Below the pieces are notes generated by a model, which saw nothing but the letters and a program-made list of their open reading frames with translations, was not told where the DNA came from and did not search any database. A DNA stretch of 13,882 nucleotides from an uncultured Bacilli bacterium (GTDB lineage: Bacteria; Bacillota_I; Bacilli_A; RF39; UBA660), in assembly GCA_947589695.1 (NCBI GenBank), contig CANQBY010000013.1:1-13882 (forward strand). Reading direction: 5' to 3'. A program made the translations under genes and the position numbers. Positions within the stretch are counted from its first letter, which is position 1; each line of letters begins with the position of its first letter. Below, piece by piece: positions 13,079-13,882 of this stretch.

Positions 13079-13334
13079 ATTCAGCTTTCTTATATTCTTC
13101 AAGAATAGCGTCTTCAAACATTTTGCGTACATCTGGATTGATTGGATGAGCTATATCTCGATATCCACCAGTAGCAGTTTTTCTACTAGGCATCGCGATA
13201 AATAGGCCGTTATCTCCTTCGATAACACGAATATCATGGATAGCGAATGAGTCATCAATTAAGACTGAAGCTATTCCTTTCATTCTAGAACCTTCTTTTT
13301 CAATTTTACGTACGCTTACTGATGTAATTTGCAT
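13077..13334 (-). CDS. spoVG: SpoVG regulator
   Basis: Small nucleic-acid-binding regulator that affects division-septum placement, cortex formation and, in pathogens, virulence genes. The 85-aa sequence is nearly the whole conserved family core: M-Q-I-T-S-V-x-V-R-K at the start, G-I-A-S-V-L-I-D-D-S-F-A-I-H-D-I-R-V-I, then F-I-A-M-P-S-R and R-D-I-A-H-P-I-N-P-D-V-R, ending in I-L-E-E-Y. AGAAGGG precedes the ATG. It forms its own unit, with a terminator behind it and a sigma-A-like promoter in front that overlaps the veg terminator. No sigma-H site (known for Bacillus spoVG) was seen. Confidence 0.97.
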   Translation of the reverse strand: MQITSVSVRKIEKEGSRMKGIASVLIDDSFAIHDIRVIEGDNGLFIAMPSRKTATGGYRDIAHPINPDVRKMFEDAILEEYKKAE

Positions 13335-13368
13335 ATTTTCTTTTCCCTTCTAAAGTTCTATAAACTTA

Positions 13369-13396
13369 ATTATATTTTATAGCAAAAATGAGTAAA
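13369..13396 (-). promoter_or_regulatory. Probable promoter of spoVG
   Basis: On the minus strand TTTACT (complement of 13391-13396), 16 bases, then TATAAT (complement of 13369-13374), about 35 bases before the start. The -35 lies in the arm of the veg terminator hairpin. Confidence 0.4.
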
Positions 13397-13412
13397 TAGC
13401 AAGTATTTACTC
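13390..13412 (-). terminator. Intrinsic terminator of veg
   Basis: Perfect 9-bp stem GAGTAAATA/TATTTACTC with a 5-base loop, followed on the minus strand by ATTTTTGC. The veg stop codon (13407-13409) lies inside the stem. Confidence 0.8.
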
Positions 13413-13619
13413 GTATTTTATTTCAATATCACCAGTTATAATATCGCGATAACTAAAACTTTTTTCATATTCAGGATTAATAATACTAAAAATATTAGGA
13501 TAAATAGCATTTATGCGTCCAGTATAAACACTTTCTTTGTTACGCATACCAAATACTTTAATCTGTACTGGATGATTAAGATGATTTTTAATTTCTTCAC
13601 GAATAAAATCTAAATTCAA
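13407..13619 (-). CDS. veg: Veg family protein
   Basis: A 70-aa beta-barrel-type small protein of the Veg family. In B. subtilis Veg is strongly expressed and promotes biofilm formation by countering the SinR/SlrR control, but its direct action is not settled. Conserved features are the central T-G-R-I-N-A-I-Y-P-N-I-F and the end S-F-S-Y-R-D-I-I-T-G-D-I-E-I. The start codon is TTG; AAGGAGG lies 4 bases upstream, and no ATG is nearby in frame. It begins 27 bases after the yabG stop, the same neighbour as in Bacillus, and is closed by its own terminator. Confidence 0.9.
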   Translation of the reverse strand: MNLDFIREEIKNHLNHPVQIKVFGMRNKESVYTGRINAIYPNIFSIINPEYEKSFSYRDIITGDIEIKYE

Positions 13620-13646
13620 AATTCCTCCTTCTTTTTTAATAATTAT

Positions 13647-13882
13647 TTAGCGGGGATAACCTACATACATCAGGCCATTACATTTAATGCCCCCAATACC
13701 ATTATGTCCATATTTAGTTTCACTTAAAAGTTCGATTAAATTTATTTCTTTACTTCTTTCAGTAAGAGCAATAGATGAGGCAATTATCGCCGGATCTAGG
13801 GCATGAATATTAATCCGTTTTGGGGAAGAAGCAAAGTTGGCTCCAGCTTTAATTAATTCTTCATAATTAGACTGACAAGCAC
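13647..13882 (-). CDS. yabG: YabG sporulation protease, C-terminal part (cut by window edge)
   Basis: The minus-strand frame is open to the right edge and ends at TAA (13647-13649). The last 78 codons read A-C-Q-S-N-Y-E-E-L, then R-I-N-I-H-A-L-D-P-A-I-I-A, a run of charged helix, and K-Y-G-H-N-G-I-G-G-I-K-C-N-G before the terminal Y-V-G-Y-P-R. The I-H-A-L-D-P and G-I-G-G-I motifs are those of YabG, the protease that processes spore coat proteins (and CspB/A and pre-pro-SleC in Clostridioides). It lies directly upstream of veg, as in Bacillus subtilis. In Bacillus it is made under sigma-K in the mother cell; its promoter is outside the window. Confidence 0.9.
   Translation of the reverse strand, partial: ACQSNYEELIKAGANFASSPKRINIHALDPAIIASSIALTERSKEINLIELLSETKYGHNGIGGIKCNGLMYVGYPR

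Noticed and set aside
1..13882. Recoding of UGA as tryptophan, as in mycoplasma-like lineages
   Set aside because: Tryptophans are encoded by TGG, a tRNA-Trp with anticodon CCA is present, and TGA serves as stop for yabQ and the XRE gene.

Overview
The window is very AT-rich, codes densely and uses the standard genetic code (TGG for Trp, with a tRNA-Trp CCA gene). It carries several genes specific to endospore formation and germination (yabG, yabP, yabQ, a cwlJ-type hydrolase, a cwlD-type amidase, spoVG). This points to an endospore-forming, low-GC Bacillota. The gene order resembles class Bacilli and the composition suits gut-type Erysipelotrichales/RF39-like lineages, but that placement is inference.

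Left part (1 to about 3207): the right end of an integrative mobile element. It holds a large serine recombinase, cut by the window edge, and a cargo gene for a 522-aa protein with a DUF2971-like region and a C-terminal zinc ribbon. The element ends abruptly inside a chromosomal amidase_3 gene. Only the 3' part of that gene remains here (about 3208-4143): the end of the catalytic domain plus four LysM repeats, without a start codon.

Middle part (4180-10460): housekeeping and cell-wall genes. These are dut (+); cwlJ (-), separated from dut by a 21-bp-stem bidirectional terminator; tRNA-Trp (+) followed by a promoter and a tiny, apparently frameshifted ORF; and a minus-strand cluster of an Abi_2/HEPN-like protein, an HtrA-type membrane protease one base downstream, and a membrane-anchored GH3 NagZ. 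A divergent gene encodes a zinc-dependent phospholipase C-like protein, and its stop codon overlaps that of a convergent cwlD-type amidase. Four peptidoglycan-active enzymes (amidase-LysM, CwlJ, NagZ, CwlD) lie within about 7.3 kb.

Right part (10516-13882): an unrecognised two-helix membrane protein (-), a small XRE regulator (+), then the minus-strand series yabG-veg-spoVG-yabP-yabQ-divIC. This is the Bacillus subtilis order with the intervening genes removed. The control signals fit the biology: a sigma-E-like promoter precedes yabPQ, while divIC, needed in growing cells, has its own extended -10 promoter overlapping the yabQ stop. Most promoters I could see are of the TGN-TATAAT extended -10 kind, and many terminators overlap the stop codon of the gene they end.
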